This document shows, one piece after another, positions 26,695-34,791 of a stretch of DNA of 64,000 nt. The position numbers and the translations under genes are program-made. Origin of the DNA: WHTX01 sp038255145 (GTDB taxonomy: Bacteria; Actinomycetota; Acidimicrobiia; Acidimicrobiales; CAIXPF01); contig JBBSLP010000001.1 of assembly GCA_038255145.1 (NCBI GenBank), positions 186,001 to 250,000 on the forward strand. Direction: 5' to 3'. How positions within the stretch are numbered: position 1 is the stretch's first letter; each line of letters begins with the position of its first letter. Under the pieces are notes generated by a model, which searched no databases, had not been told where the DNA came from, and was given only the letters and a program-made list of their open reading frames with translations.

Positions 26695-27777
26695 TCAGCT
26701 GGCGCCGACGCCGAAGCGGTCGGCCAGGACCTGGCGGGCCTGCTCGACGGTGCGGCGGACGATCTCGGCCGCGGGCAGGACCTCGGTGATCGAGGCCACC
26801 CCCTGGCCGCAGGGCATGGAGCCCTGCTCGGTGTCCCCGTCGCGGCGGGCCACCACGTAGACGTCCCGGGAGTTCTTGAACTGCTTGGGGAAGGGCAGGA
26901 TGTCCTGGGGCCGCGACTCCCAGTCCGCCGTCCACGCGTTGCGGATCGTACGCAGGGGCTTGCCCGAGTAGCTACGGGTCACGATGGTGGCATCCTCGTG
27001 GGCTTCGACGATCTTCTGCTTGTAGGCGGCGTGGGCGACCGCCTCCTCGCTGGCCACGAAGCGGGTGCCCATCCACACCCCCTGGGCCCCCATGGCCAGG
27101 GCGGTGGCCAGACCGATCCCATCCGTCACCCCGCCCGCCGTCAGCACCGGCTGGGAGATGGCGGCGACCACGGCCGGGGTCAGCGCGCTGGTGGCCACCC
27201 GACTGGTGTGCCCACCGCCCTCGGTGCCCTGGGCCACGACGATGTCGACTCCGGCGTCGGCCACCTGGCGGGCGTTCTTCACGTTGCCCACCAGGGCCAT
27301 GACCACCATGGCACGCTCGTGCATCAGCGCCACCCACGGGCCCGGGTTGCCCAGTCCCGAGGCGAACACCGGCACCTCTTCCTCCAACACGATCTGCATC
27401 AGCGCCTCGGGCTTGACCAGCGACCCGTCCCGGTTGACGGCGAACTCGCCCAGGTTGATGTCCTTGGCCAGCTCAGCGGGGTCGGTCGGCGGGCGCTGGC
27501 TGGGCGGTCGGGGCAGGAGCACCTCGCCCGAGGTGGTCTGCACGGGCAGGATCAGGTCCACCCCGAAGGGCTTGTCGGTCAGCTCCCGCACCCGTTGGAT
27601 CTCCAGGCGCAGCCGCTCGGGCGGGAAGCCGGCCCCGCCCAGCACCCCCAGGCCCCCGGCGTTGGACACCGCGGCCACGAGCTCGGCCCGGGCCACGTAG
27701 CCCATCCCCGCCTGCACGATCGGGTACTCGATGCCCAGCAGTTCACAGACAGGCGTGCGCAGCAGGTCACGGCTCAT
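26695..27777 (-). CDS. Nitronate monooxygenase-family FMN enzyme
   Basis: A 360-aa TIM-barrel enzyme: LLGIEYPIVQAGMGYVARAE, SNAGGLGVLGGAGFPPERLR, GTEGGGHTSRVATSALTPAV and GAQGVWMGTRFVASEEA. These are the 2-nitropropane dioxygenase-like/FMN-binding motifs, also shared by FabK-type enoyl reductases. It would oxidise alkyl nitronates. GGGGGG six bases before the ATG at 27777 supports the start. A paralogous but ruined copy lies at 41870. Confidence 0.87.
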   Translation of the reverse strand: MSRDLLRTPVCELLGIEYPIVQAGMGYVARAELVAAVSNAGGLGVLGGAGFPPERLRLEIQRVRELTDKPFGVDLILPVQTTSGEVLLPRPPSQRPPTDPAELAKDINLGEFAVNRDGSLVKPEALMQIVLEEEVPVFASGLGNPGPWVALMHERAMVVMALVGNVKNARQVADAGVDIVVAQGTEGGGHTSRVATSALTPAVVAAISQPVLTAGGVTDGIGLATALAMGAQGVWMGTRFVASEEAVAHAAYKQKIVEAHEDATIVTRSYSGKPLRTIRNAWTADWESRPQDILPFPKQFKNSRDVYVVARRDGDTEQGSMPCGQGVASITEVLPAAEIVRRTVEQARQVLADRFGVGAS

Positions 27778-27888
27778 GGGAACCCCCCCGGTCCTCGACG
27801 TGCACCGGACCCTACCGGCCACCCCGGGGGGCAGGTGCAACCACGATCCGGCGCCCCGGCCACCGCGGCCGGGCTAGAACCAACCGCC

Positions 27889-29202
27889 ATGGCGCGTGAA
27901 CCCCAGATGTCCGACCTGGAGCGCTTCCTGCCGCCGTCCCCGGCCGACCGCCCGGCGCGCTGGTGCTCGGCGGACGAGGCCGTGGCCGCCATCCCCGAAG
28001 GGGCCCGCATCTTCATCGGCGGCGGGGCCACCACCCCCATGCGCCTGGTCCAGGCCCTCGACGACCAGCGCCACCGCTGGCGCCGCCTCGACATCGTCAC
28101 CCCGGCCCTGCAGCGGCGCCTGCCCATCTTCGAGCACGCCGGTGCCCCCTTCCACTTCACCACCACCCAGGCCACCCCGGCCTTCAAGTACCTGTGGGAC
28201 AGCGGCTTCGTCGACATCCTGCCCAGCCGCTACTCGGACCACGCCGCCCTGTGCGGGCCCGGCGGGCCCCTGGCCTGCGACGTGGCCCTGGTCACCGTGA
28301 GCTCACCAGGGCCCGACGGCAAGGTCAGCCTGGGCCTGTCGGTGGGCACCGCCGTCGTGCCCGCCCGCACGGCTCCCCTGGTCCTGGCCCAGGTCAACGC
28401 CGAGGTGCCCTACACGTTCGGGGCCAGCGAGCTGGAACTGGGCCAGCTCGACGCCCTGGTCAAGGGCGACGACGCCATCGTCGACAACCGATCGCGGGCC
28501 GGGCGCACGGGGGCGGATGGGACCGGGGAGGACGCCATCGGTGCCCGCATCGCCGACCTGGCCGCGGGGGCCATCGGCGACGGCTGCACCCTGCAGTTCG
28601 GGGTGGGCGGCATCCCCGACGCCATCCTGGCCCGGCTGGGGGACCGCAAGGGCCTGCGGGTGCACTCGGGCCTGGTCAGCGAGGCGTGCGCCGACCTGCA
28701 CGACGCCGGCGTCATCGAGGGCGTCATGGTGGCGGCCGAGGTGGTCAGCACCCCCCGCATGCGGGCCTGGGTCCACCGCAACCCCAACGTGCTCATGGGT
28801 CCGGCCGCCTTCACCCACGGGGTGGGCACCCTGGCCACGCTGGAGAACTTCGTGGCCATCAACTCGGCCGTGGAGATCGCCCTCGACGGATCGGCCAACT
28901 CGGAGGCTGCGGGCCGCGAGATCATCTCGGGGCCCGGCGGCGCTCCCGATTTCGCCTTCGGGGCGTCGCTGGCCAGCGGGGGTCGGCTCATCCTCGCCCT
29001 GCGCTCCACGGCGTCCAAGGGCACCATCTCCCGGGTGGTGCGTCGCATCGAACCCCCGGCTCCGGTGACCCTGCCCGCCTACCTGGCCGACATCATCGTC
29101 ACCGAGCACGGGCGGGCCGATGTGCGGGGCCTGGCCGGGCGCCACCGGGCCGACGCCCTGCGGGCCGTGGCCGATCCTGCGCACGGGGCCGCCCTCGCTT
29201 GA
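27889..29202 (+). CDS. Acetyl-CoA hydrolase/transferase (4-hydroxybutyrate CoA-transferase-like)
   Basis: A 437-aa family I CoA-transferase. EGARIFIGGGATTPMRLVQA binds CoA; LQFGVGGIPDAILARLGDRK and LRVHSGLVSEACADL are family blocks; the presumed catalytic Glu is in AINSAVEIALDGSANSE; the end carries YLADIIVTEHGRADVRGLAG. It would move CoA between acyl-CoAs and acids such as acetate or 4-hydroxybutyrate. ATG at 27889 is chosen; ATG at 27907 is also possible. The thioesterase and TetR genes follow on the same strand. Confidence 0.87.
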   Translation: MAREPQMSDLERFLPPSPADRPARWCSADEAVAAIPEGARIFIGGGATTPMRLVQALDDQRHRWRRLDIVTPALQRRLPIFEHAGAPFHFTTTQATPAFKYLWDSGFVDILPSRYSDHAALCGPGGPLACDVALVTVSSPGPDGKVSLGLSVGTAVVPARTAPLVLAQVNAEVPYTFGASELELGQLDALVKGDDAIVDNRSRAGRTGADGTGEDAIGARIADLAAGAIGDGCTLQFGVGGIPDAILARLGDRKGLRVHSGLVSEACADLHDAGVIEGVMVAAEVVSTPRMRAWVHRNPNVLMGPAAFTHGVGTLATLENFVAINSAVEIALDGSANSEAAGREIISGPGGAPDFAFGASLASGGRLILALRSTASKGTISRVVRRIEPPAPVTLPAYLADIIVTEHGRADVRGLAGRHRADALRAVADPAHGAALA

Positions 29203-29285
29203 CCGTGCCCACCAGGACATGTGTCGTCGGTCACAACACAGAACGGGATTCGTGTCTCACCGTGCCGGCTGGGATCCTGTCGGCC

Positions 29286-29912
29286 ATGGACTACACCGAA
29301 CTCGTCAGCCCGGCCAGGCTCGAGGCCGCCGCCGCCCTCCGCCAGCTGGGCCACGCCTTCGTGGGCCACGAGGTCGACGACGCCGTGTTCGAGCGGGTGA
29401 CGAAGCTCGTCGACGAGGTCCTGCCCGACTTCGAAGCCGGTAGCGCCCGGTCCCGCCCTGCGGATGCCATGAAGATGCGCCAGTTCGAGGAGGCGCCCGA
29501 GGACGGCAAGACCATGGACCACTTCCCCGACTGCGTCGTGTCGGGGTCGGCCAACCCCATGGGCATCGCCATCCAGGTCCACCGGGATGGCAACGACGCC
29601 GTGGTCAGCGTGAACCTGGGCTCGGCCTTCGAAGGGGCGCCGGGCCGGTCCCACGGCGGCATCGTGGCCGCCATCTTCGACGACGCCATGGGCTTCGTGC
29701 TGTCCATGGAGCAGACCCCGGCCTACACGGGCCGGCTGACCATCAGCTACCTGGCCCCCACCCCCATCCAGGTGCCCATCGAGTTCCGCTGCCGACTGCG
29801 GACCCGTGACGGGCGCAAGCTGTTCATCGAAGGGGAGGCCCACCACGACGGCACCCGCCTGGCCGAGGCCGAGGGCCTGTTCATCGCCATCCCGCCCGAG
29901 CGCCTGGCGTGA
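29286..29912 (+). CDS. Hotdog-fold acyl-CoA thioesterase (PaaI/4HBT type)
   Basis: A 208-aa protein with one hotdog domain. SAFEGAPGRSHGGIVAAIFDDAMGF carries the HGG-x6-D catalytic region of the PaaI-type superfamily, followed by YTGRLTISYLAPTPIQ. The N-terminal 70 residues are helical and variable. The start ATG at 29286 gives the best fit. Its stop overlaps the TetR start by four bases, so the regulator is translated from the same message. Confidence 0.82.
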   Translation: MDYTELVSPARLEAAAALRQLGHAFVGHEVDDAVFERVTKLVDEVLPDFEAGSARSRPADAMKMRQFEEAPEDGKTMDHFPDCVVSGSANPMGIAIQVHRDGNDAVVSVNLGSAFEGAPGRSHGGIVAAIFDDAMGFVLSMEQTPAYTGRLTISYLAPTPIQVPIEFRCRLRTRDGRKLFIEGEAHHDGTRLAEAEGLFIAIPPERLA

Positions 29913-30523
29913 GCGACCCCACCCTGCGCTGGGGCCACACCGCCCCCGGGGATCCCGCCGACGCCCGCTCCCGCCTGCTCGACGCCGCTGCGGAGTCCTT
30001 CGCCCGCCTGGGGGTGGCCAAGACCACGGTGGAAGACGTGGCCCGCACGGCCAAGGTGTCGCGAGCCACGGTGTACCGCTACTTCGACGGCGGGCGCGAC
30101 GAGCTGGTGCTCGGGGTGATCCTGCGCGACGCCGACCGCTACTTCGAGCGGGTGCGACCGCGCTTGGAACGCCAGGCCTCCCTGGGGGCGGCCGTGGTCG
30201 AGTTCGTCGACCTGGGGCTGCGGGGGGTGGCCCGGGACCCCGCCCTGCGCCGAATGTTCGACATCGGCGAGCCCGGCTCGACGGGCCACCAGGTGGCCGG
30301 TCGCTCCGTGGCGCTGTTCGAGAAGGTCACCGCCCTGTTCCGCCCCCTGTTCGAGCACTGGGCCGACCAGGTGCGCCCCGGCCTCGACCCCGCCGACGCC
30401 TCGGAGTGGATCCTGCGGGCGTTGTTGTCGCTGTTGTCCCTCGACGGCCCCCGCCGCCGCAGCCCCGACGGCGCCCGCACCTACCTCGAGACCTACCTGG
30501 TCCCCGCCATCGTCCGCCCCTGA
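29909..30523 (+). CDS. TetR-family transcriptional regulator
   Basis: A 204-aa TetR protein. The DNA-binding domain is RLLDAAAESFARLGVAKTTV then VARTAKVSRATVYRYF (about residues 22-65); the remaining helices are the ligand-binding dimer part, with GVARDPALRRMFDIGEP. Coupling (GTGA) to the thioesterase gene suggests it controls the upstream CoA-transferase/thioesterase pair, perhaps in response to an acyl-CoA. Confidence 0.9.
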   Translation: MSDPTLRWGHTAPGDPADARSRLLDAAAESFARLGVAKTTVEDVARTAKVSRATVYRYFDGGRDELVLGVILRDADRYFERVRPRLERQASLGAAVVEFVDLGLRGVARDPALRRMFDIGEPGSTGHQVAGRSVALFEKVTALFRPLFEHWADQVRPGLDPADASEWILRALLSLLSLDGPRRRSPDGARTYLETYLVPAIVRP

Positions 30524-30589
30524 GCGCGCGGTGGCCGCGGCGGCCCCTCCCCTGGGGCGGCCTTCCGGCATCCGGCCGAGGCCGACCTC

Positions 30590-30621
30590 TTGGATCGGTT
30601 CCGCATCGCATCGAATTGGGC
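30590..30621 (+). repeat. Left 32-bp inverted-repeat arm
   Basis: Begins TTGGATCGGTTCCGCATCGC and ends GAATTGGGC. It differs from the complement of the right arm only at two positions in the middle (GCA versus ACG). The core is shared with the solo copy at 18701. Confidence 0.85.
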
Positions 30622-30636
30622 CACTGGGACGTCGGA

Positions 30637-30969
30637 TCAGTGGTCCGTCGCGTCGTTCCAGCGACGCCGCACCCGGCTGGCCGTGACCTTGGGCAGGTAT
30701 CCGATGGCGTAGTGGCCCCACCTCGGCCGTCGGACCCGGCCCAGGCTCACCTCGTGGCCCAAGGCGTCGGCGATGACCTTGGCGGGGTTGGCCCCATGGA
30801 CGGTGTAGCCCGCTTGGCCCAAGCGGGTGAGGACATCGCTCGGGGACAGGCTCCCGGCCGACCGCAGGAGCACGACCAACGCGGCGTGACGTAGGGCCCG
30901 GCCAGCCAGCGGCTGAGCACGGACGAAGGGGGCGTAAGGGCGGTTCGGGTCACCCACCGGGCTCTCCAT
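30637..30969 (-). CDS. 110-aa protein of unknown function inside the inverted-repeat unit
   Basis: A basic protein starting MESPVGDPNRPYAPFVRAQP. It contains RALRHAALVVLLRSAGSLSP and SDVLTRLGQAGYTVHG, helices that look like a winged helix-turn-helix, then ADALGHEVSLGRVRRPRWGH and YAIGYLPKVTASRVRRRW; the end is strongly basic. It is likely to bind nucleic acid. No transposase or recombinase signature is visible. Its position exactly between inverted repeats suggests that it recognises them, which is inference. Confidence 0.6.
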   Translation of the reverse strand: MESPVGDPNRPYAPFVRAQPLAGRALRHAALVVLLRSAGSLSPSDVLTRLGQAGYTVHGANPAKVIADALGHEVSLGRVRRPRWGHYAIGYLPKVTASRVRRRWNDATDH

Positions 30970-31038
30970 CTCGGAGCAGGGACGGCAGGGGAAGACGGGG
31001 GTCAACCTACGCAGGCGGTATGACAGCCACCCGCTCCC

Positions 31039-31070
31039 GCCCAATTCGACGTGATGCGGAACCGATCCAA
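31039..31070 (-). repeat. Right 32-bp inverted-repeat arm
   Basis: On the minus strand it begins TTGGATCGGTTCCGCATCAC and ends GTCGAATTGGGC, pairing with the left arm at 30 of 32 positions. It lies 49 bases upstream of the SDR start. Confidence 0.85.
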
Positions 31071-31119
31071 AGCCTGGTCCCCCGAAGCGGCGCAGCCCGC
31101 TGCCGCCGGCTGGGCCACC

Positions 31120-31998
31120 ATGGGGGTCGTGCCCTACCAGAGCGTCTTCCGTGACAACCTGTTCGCCGACCAGGTGGTCCTCGTCACCGGCGGTGGCACC
31201 GGCATCGGCCGGTGCACGGCCCACGAGCTGGCTGCCCTCGGCGCCACCGTCGTCCTGGTGGGAAGACGCCACGGCCCGCTCGAGGCCACCGGCACCGAGA
31301 TCATCGACGACGGCGGCCGGGCCAGCTGGCACACCTGCGACATCCGGGAGGAGACCCAGGTGGCCGACACCGTCATGCGCATCGTGGCCGAGCACGACCG
31401 CATCGACGGCCTGGTCAACAACGCCGGCGGCCAGTTCTCCGCCCCCCTGGCCGAGATGAGCCAGAAGGGCTTCGAGACCGTGGTGCGCACCAACCTGGTG
31501 GGCGGCTTCCTCATGGCCCGCGAGGTGTTCACCCAGCACATGGCCGACGAGGGCGGGGCCATCGTCAACATCACCGCCGACCACGGCAACGGCATCCCCT
31601 TCATGGGCCACTCGTCCGCAGCCCGGGCGGGCATGGCCAACCTGACCCGCACCCTGGCCCTGGAGTGGGCCACCCACGGCGTGAGGGTCAACGCCGTGGC
31701 CCCGGGCTACGTGGCCTCCAATGGCTACGACACGTACGAGGGCGAGCCCTTCCACGAGCTGCTGACCAAGCTGCCCACCCTGACCGTGGCCCGCCGCCAC
31801 GGCACCGAGGCCGAGGTCGCCGCCGCCATCACCTTCCTGCTCTCCCCCGCCGCCGCCTACATCACCGGCCAGGAGTTGCTCGTATCCGGGGGCACCGACC
31901 TGGTCAGCGGCCTGTGGCCCATCGCCGACCACGACCGCCTCCCCCCCTTCGACGGCTTCCACCGCTCCGTCACCCCCGGCGCCATCGGCCCCGGCTAG
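31120..31998 (+). CDS. SDR-family oxidoreductase, enoyl/2,4-dienoyl-CoA reductase type
   Basis: A 292-aa classical-fold SDR: VVLVTGGGTGIGRCTAHELA (NADP site, about residues 20-39), LVNNAGGQFSAPL, and SSAARAGMANLTRTLALEWA where a YxxxK would normally stand. The Tyr is absent, as in peroxisomal trans-2-enoyl-CoA reductase and 2,4-dienoyl-CoA reductase relatives, which keep the GAARAGV-like pattern. A fatty acyl-CoA reductase role fits the neighbouring acyl-CoA dehydrogenase and hydratase. ATG at 31120. Its stop codon overlaps the stop of the facing hydratase gene in the palindrome CTAG. Confidence 0.85.
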   Translation: MGVVPYQSVFRDNLFADQVVLVTGGGTGIGRCTAHELAALGATVVLVGRRHGPLEATGTEIIDDGGRASWHTCDIREETQVADTVMRIVAEHDRIDGLVNNAGGQFSAPLAEMSQKGFETVVRTNLVGGFLMAREVFTQHMADEGGAIVNITADHGNGIPFMGHSSAARAGMANLTRTLALEWATHGVRVNAVAPGYVASNGYDTYEGEPFHELLTKLPTLTVARRHGTEAEVAAAITFLLSPAAAYITGQELLVSGGTDLVSGLWPIADHDRLPPFDGFHRSVTPGAIGPG

Positions 31999-32816
31999 CC
32001 GGCACCACCGAACTGGGCCGGGCGCTTCTCGATGAAGGCCCGCACGCCTTCACGGCCATCGACGGTCTCGAACAACCCGGCCAGTTCCTGCTTCTCGACC
32101 TCGACGCCCTGGGCGTGGGGCAGGTCGCGGGCGGCGTCCACGCAGCGCACGATGGCGGCGTGAGCCTCCCGGGGCCCCTCCGCGAACGCAGCCGCCCAGG
32201 TCAGGGCCTCTCCCTCGGCCCCGCCGGCGGCCACGACCCGGTCGACGAGGCCGATGCGCAGGGCCTCCTCCGGCCGAGCGGAGCGCCCGGTGAGCAGCAG
32301 GTCCAACGCCGGACCCCGACCCACCAGGCGGGGTAGGCGTTGGGTGCCCTGGGCCCCGGGCAGCAGGCCGAGCTTGACCTCGGGCACCCCCAACCGGGCC
32401 GTCTCCGAGGCCACCCGGAGCGTGCACGCCATGGCCAGCTCCAACCCGCCCCCCAGGGCGTGGCCCTCGATGGCGGCCAGGGACAGCCAGGGAGCGCCGG
32501 CGATGCGGTCGAGCACGGCCCGCAACCGGTCCAGGTAGTCGAGGAAGCGGTCGGCATCCAGCCCGTCGAGCAGCTTCAGGTCGGCCCCGGCTACGAAGAA
32601 CCCGGGCACGGAGGAGCGCAACACCACGGCGCCCACCCGGGCCGCATCGGCGCGGTCGCAGGCGGCGTCGAGCCCGGCGATGACGTTGTCACCCAGGGCG
32701 TTGGCCGGGGGCCGGGCCAGGGTGACGATGCCCACCCCGGCGTAAGGCCCGTCGGGATCGGCCACCTCGAAAAGGACCGGCTCGGCGGTATCGCCCGTCT
32801 CCACAACAGTGCTCAC
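31995..32816 (-). CDS. Enoyl-CoA hydratase/isomerase
   Basis: A 273-aa crotonase with [14 protein letters not shown] (oxyanion hole 1), [20 protein letters not shown] (oxyanion hole 2, about 110-129) and [20 protein letters not shown], which has the Glu of true enoyl-CoA hydratases. It should hydrate trans-2-enoyl-CoA in beta-oxidation. It starts (GTG at 32816) 9 bases after the acyl-CoA dehydrogenase stop, so the two consecutive beta-oxidation enzymes form an operon. Confidence 0.87.
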   Translation of the reverse strand: MSTVVETGDTAEPVLFEVADPDGPYAGVGIVTLARPPANALGDNVIAGLDAACDRADAARVGAVVLRSSVPGFFVAGADLKLLDGLDADRFLDYLDRLRAVLDRIAGAPWLSLAAIEGHALGGGLELAMACTLRVASETARLGVPEVKLGLLPGAQGTQRLPRLVGRGPALDLLLTGRSARPEEALRIGLVDRVVAAGGAEGEALTWAAAFAEGPREAHAAIVRCVDAARDLPHAQGVEVEKQELAGLFETVDGREGVRAFIEKRPAQFGGAG

Positions 32817-32825
32817 AGCAACTCC

Positions 32826-33986
32826 TCAGCGGTAGGCGGTGAAGGCCCGGCCCATGGCCTCGCGGGCGATGACGCCCTTCATGATCTCCGGCGTGCCGTC
32901 GCCGACCTCGAGGCCCATGACGTCGTTCAGACGCTGGACCAGGGGCAGGTCGACGCCGAAGCCCGTCCAGCCGTGCATGAGCACGCAGGCGTGGATGGCC
33001 TCGGCCCCGCACTTGGGCCCCAACCACTTGGCCATGGCCGCCTGGCTGATGTGGGGTCGGCCCTCGTCGGCCAGGGCCAGGGTCTCGTAACCCAGCAGGC
33101 GGGCGGCGTGGACGTGGGCCAGGTGCTCGGCCACCTGGAAGGCGATGCCCTCGTGACGGGCCAGCGGGCGCCCGAAGGCCTCCCGCTGCTTGACGTAGGC
33201 GATGGTCTCGTCGAGGGTCTGGGCGGCGGCGCCCACGCAGGCCAGGGCGATGATGGCCCGGTTGAAGTCGAAGGCCTGCATGGCGGCCACGAAGCCGGCC
33301 CCCTCGGCCCCGATCTGGTGGTCGGCCGGCACCCGCACGTCGTCGAAGAACAGCGACCCTCGCTGGGTCAGGTGCGCCGTGGAGCTGGAGTACACCTGGC
33401 GGGTCACCCCGGGCAGGTCCAGGGGCACGAGCACCATGGAGACCCCCGACGCCCCCGCGCCCCCGGTGCGGCAGAACACGATGCAGGCGTCGGCCGAGCC
33501 GGCGAAGGTGATGGACGACTTCTCCCCGTTGACCACCCACTCGTCGCCATCACGGCGGGCGGTGCACGACAGGCGCACGGCATCGGAACCAACGGCCGGT
33601 TCGGTCAGCGCGAAGGCCATGATCTTCTCCCCGGCCACCACGGGCGGGATCCAGCGCTGCTTGAGCTCCTCGCCGTCACCCAGGGCCAGCAGGCGCGAGC
33701 CGATGGTGGCCAGCTGCAGGAAGTAGGTGACGTTGAAGTCACCCCGGGCGATCTCCTCCGAGGCCAGGCCCATGGCCAGGTAGCCCCCGCCGGCGTCCAA
33801 CGATCCCCCGTACTCACCCGGGGTGCACAGGCCGAGCACGCCCAGGGCGCCGAGCTCGGCCACCCGGTCCCGGGGGTAGGGCTCGGTCTTCCAGCGGGCG
33901 TAGTCGGGCAGCAGCCGCTTGGTGGCGTAGTTCCGCACGGTGTCGCGGAACGCCTCCAGCTCCTCGGGCACGAAGGGTGTGTGCAT
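32826..33986 (-). CDS. Acyl-CoA dehydrogenase with Asp at the catalytic Glu position
   Basis: A 386-aa flavoprotein. FAD-binding blocks are MAFALTEPAVGSDAVRLSCT and VNGEKSSITFAGSAD; the C-terminal helical domain includes QREAFGRPLARHEGIAFQVA. Where the family usually has YEGT with the catalytic Glu, this protein has GDGTPEIMKGVIARE. A GDGT motif occurs in cyclohexanecarbonyl-CoA dehydrogenase-like members. ATG at 33986 (MHTPFVPEELEAF) is chosen over the longer frame from 34025. It would oxidise an acyl-CoA to an enoyl-CoA for the hydratase next to it. Confidence 0.87.
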   Translation of the reverse strand: MHTPFVPEELEAFRDTVRNYATKRLLPDYARWKTEPYPRDRVAELGALGVLGLCTPGEYGGSLDAGGGYLAMGLASEEIARGDFNVTYFLQLATIGSRLLALGDGEELKQRWIPPVVAGEKIMAFALTEPAVGSDAVRLSCTARRDGDEWVVNGEKSSITFAGSADACIVFCRTGGAGASGVSMVLVPLDLPGVTRQVYSSSTAHLTQRGSLFFDDVRVPADHQIGAEGAGFVAAMQAFDFNRAIIALACVGAAAQTLDETIAYVKQREAFGRPLARHEGIAFQVAEHLAHVHAARLLGYETLALADEGRPHISQAAMAKWLGPKCGAEAIHACVLMHGWTGFGVDLPLVQRLNDVMGLEVGDGTPEIMKGVIAREAMGRAFTAYR

Positions 33987-34193
33987 CGCCCCGTAGTTGA
34001 GACGACGGGCATACCGCGGCGCCAACCGGCCGAGGGTGATCGACGAAGCCTGCCCGTCCAGGCACCTGCCCCAGCAACGCCGACCATGCGGACGGCCGTT
34101 CGTGAAGTGCTTTCCGCTACCGAGGGCGATGGGTGGGAGCAGGCCGATCTGTCATCGACTCTTTGGCCCACACGGTGATGCGAACCCGCCTGG

Positions 34194-34214
34194 ACGTACG
34201 TATAATACGTACGT
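34194..34214 (+). promoter_or_regulatory. Perfect 10-bp palindrome over the -10 box and start of a mazEF-type operon
   Basis: Arms ACGTACGTAT and ATACGTACGT flank one central A. The palindrome contains a consensus TATAAT (34201-34206) six bases before the GTG at 34213, so the transcript is probably leaderless. Bound antitoxin would block both -10 box and start codon, the usual autoregulation of toxin-antitoxin operons. Confidence 0.75.
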
Positions 34215-34443
34215 GCCGAACAAGACGATCAGCGTCCCTGATGACGTCGTGCCCATCATCGACAGCCTCGACGTTCCGTTCTCAAGGTGGGTGACCGATC
34301 AGCTGCGGCGCCATGCGGCTCAGTCAACGATGAGCCTCGCGCAGCAGCTGCTGGCTGATGCTGCGCTGGCGGAAACCGAGCCGCCCACGGAGAACGAGGC
34401 GCGAGCAACTGGCGAGCGAATGGAACGTTCCGCTCCGTGGTAG
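34213..34443 (+). CDS. MazE-type ribbon-helix-helix antitoxin
   Basis: A 76-aa protein beginning with PNKTISVPDDVVPIIDSLDV, a ribbon-helix-helix DNA-binding N-terminus, then FSRWVTDQLRRHA and an acidic, probably disordered tail (ALAETEPPTENEARATGE) that would wrap the toxin. GTG at 34213 sits at the right edge of the palindrome and TATAAT promoter. It overlaps the toxin gene by seven bases. Neutralises the MazF-like product and represses the operon. Confidence 0.8.
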   Translation: MPNKTISVPDDVVPIIDSLDVPFSRWVTDQLRRHAAQSTMSLAQQLLADAALAETEPPTENEARATGERMERSAPW

Positions 34444-34754
34444 CACGAGGCGGCGTGTACTGGATCGACCTCGACAAGCGGCGACCGTGCGTCATCGTGT
34501 CGTCAGACGACGTGCTCAGCGTCAGGGTCTGGCAGACCCATGTCGTGCCCCTGACGTCCAACATCGAGCGAGCAGGCATCGCCGGCAACGTCTTGCTCGA
34601 CGCCACGGTGACCGGCCTGCCGAAGGACTCCGTAGCCGTACCGCTCGGCCTGGAACTCGTCGATCGCTCGCTGCTGGTGGAGCGAGCCGGACAGCTGCCC
34701 CCCGCGTTGGTCGACGTCATCGACGACGGCCTTCGAGCCTTGCTCGGCCTGTAG
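34437..34754 (+). CDS. MazF/PemK-family endoribonuclease toxin
   Basis: A 105-aa protein with RGGVYWIDLDKRRPCVIVSS at the N-terminus, the PemK/MazF opening in which RRPCVIVS carries the catalytic Arg, then THVVPLTSNIERAG and the KDSVAVPLGLELVDRSLL strand-helix end. It would cut single-stranded RNA at a short motif. It starts inside the antitoxin gene and follows the autoregulated promoter at 34194. Confidence 0.87.
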   Translation: MVARGGVYWIDLDKRRPCVIVSSDDVLSVRVWQTHVVPLTSNIERAGIAGNVLLDATVTGLPKDSVAVPLGLELVDRSLLVERAGQLPPALVDVIDDGLRALLGL

Positions 34755-34791
34755 GCGAACCCTCCACGAGGCGTACACAACCCTCTGGGAC

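Larger units (their letters stand above)
30590..31070. mobile_element. Candidate 481-bp mobile unit with 32-bp terminal inverted repeats
   Basis: Two 32-bp arms (30590-30621 and 31039-31070) are inverted repeats with 30 of 32 bases identical, beginning TTGGATCGGTTCCGCATC. They enclose a single minus-strand gene of 110 codons whose stop lies 15 bases inside the left arm. The unit sits between tetR and the SDR gene. No direct target-site duplication is evident. I know of no insertion-sequence family with this layout, and the gene has no DDE transposase motif, so it may be a non-autonomous element or a paired regulatory site. Confidence 0.5.

Noticed and set aside
30590..31070. Classic insertion sequence with target-site duplication
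   Set aside because: No DDE, HUH or serine/tyrosine recombinase motif in the 110-aa gene and no direct repeat flanking the arms; kept only as a candidate element.
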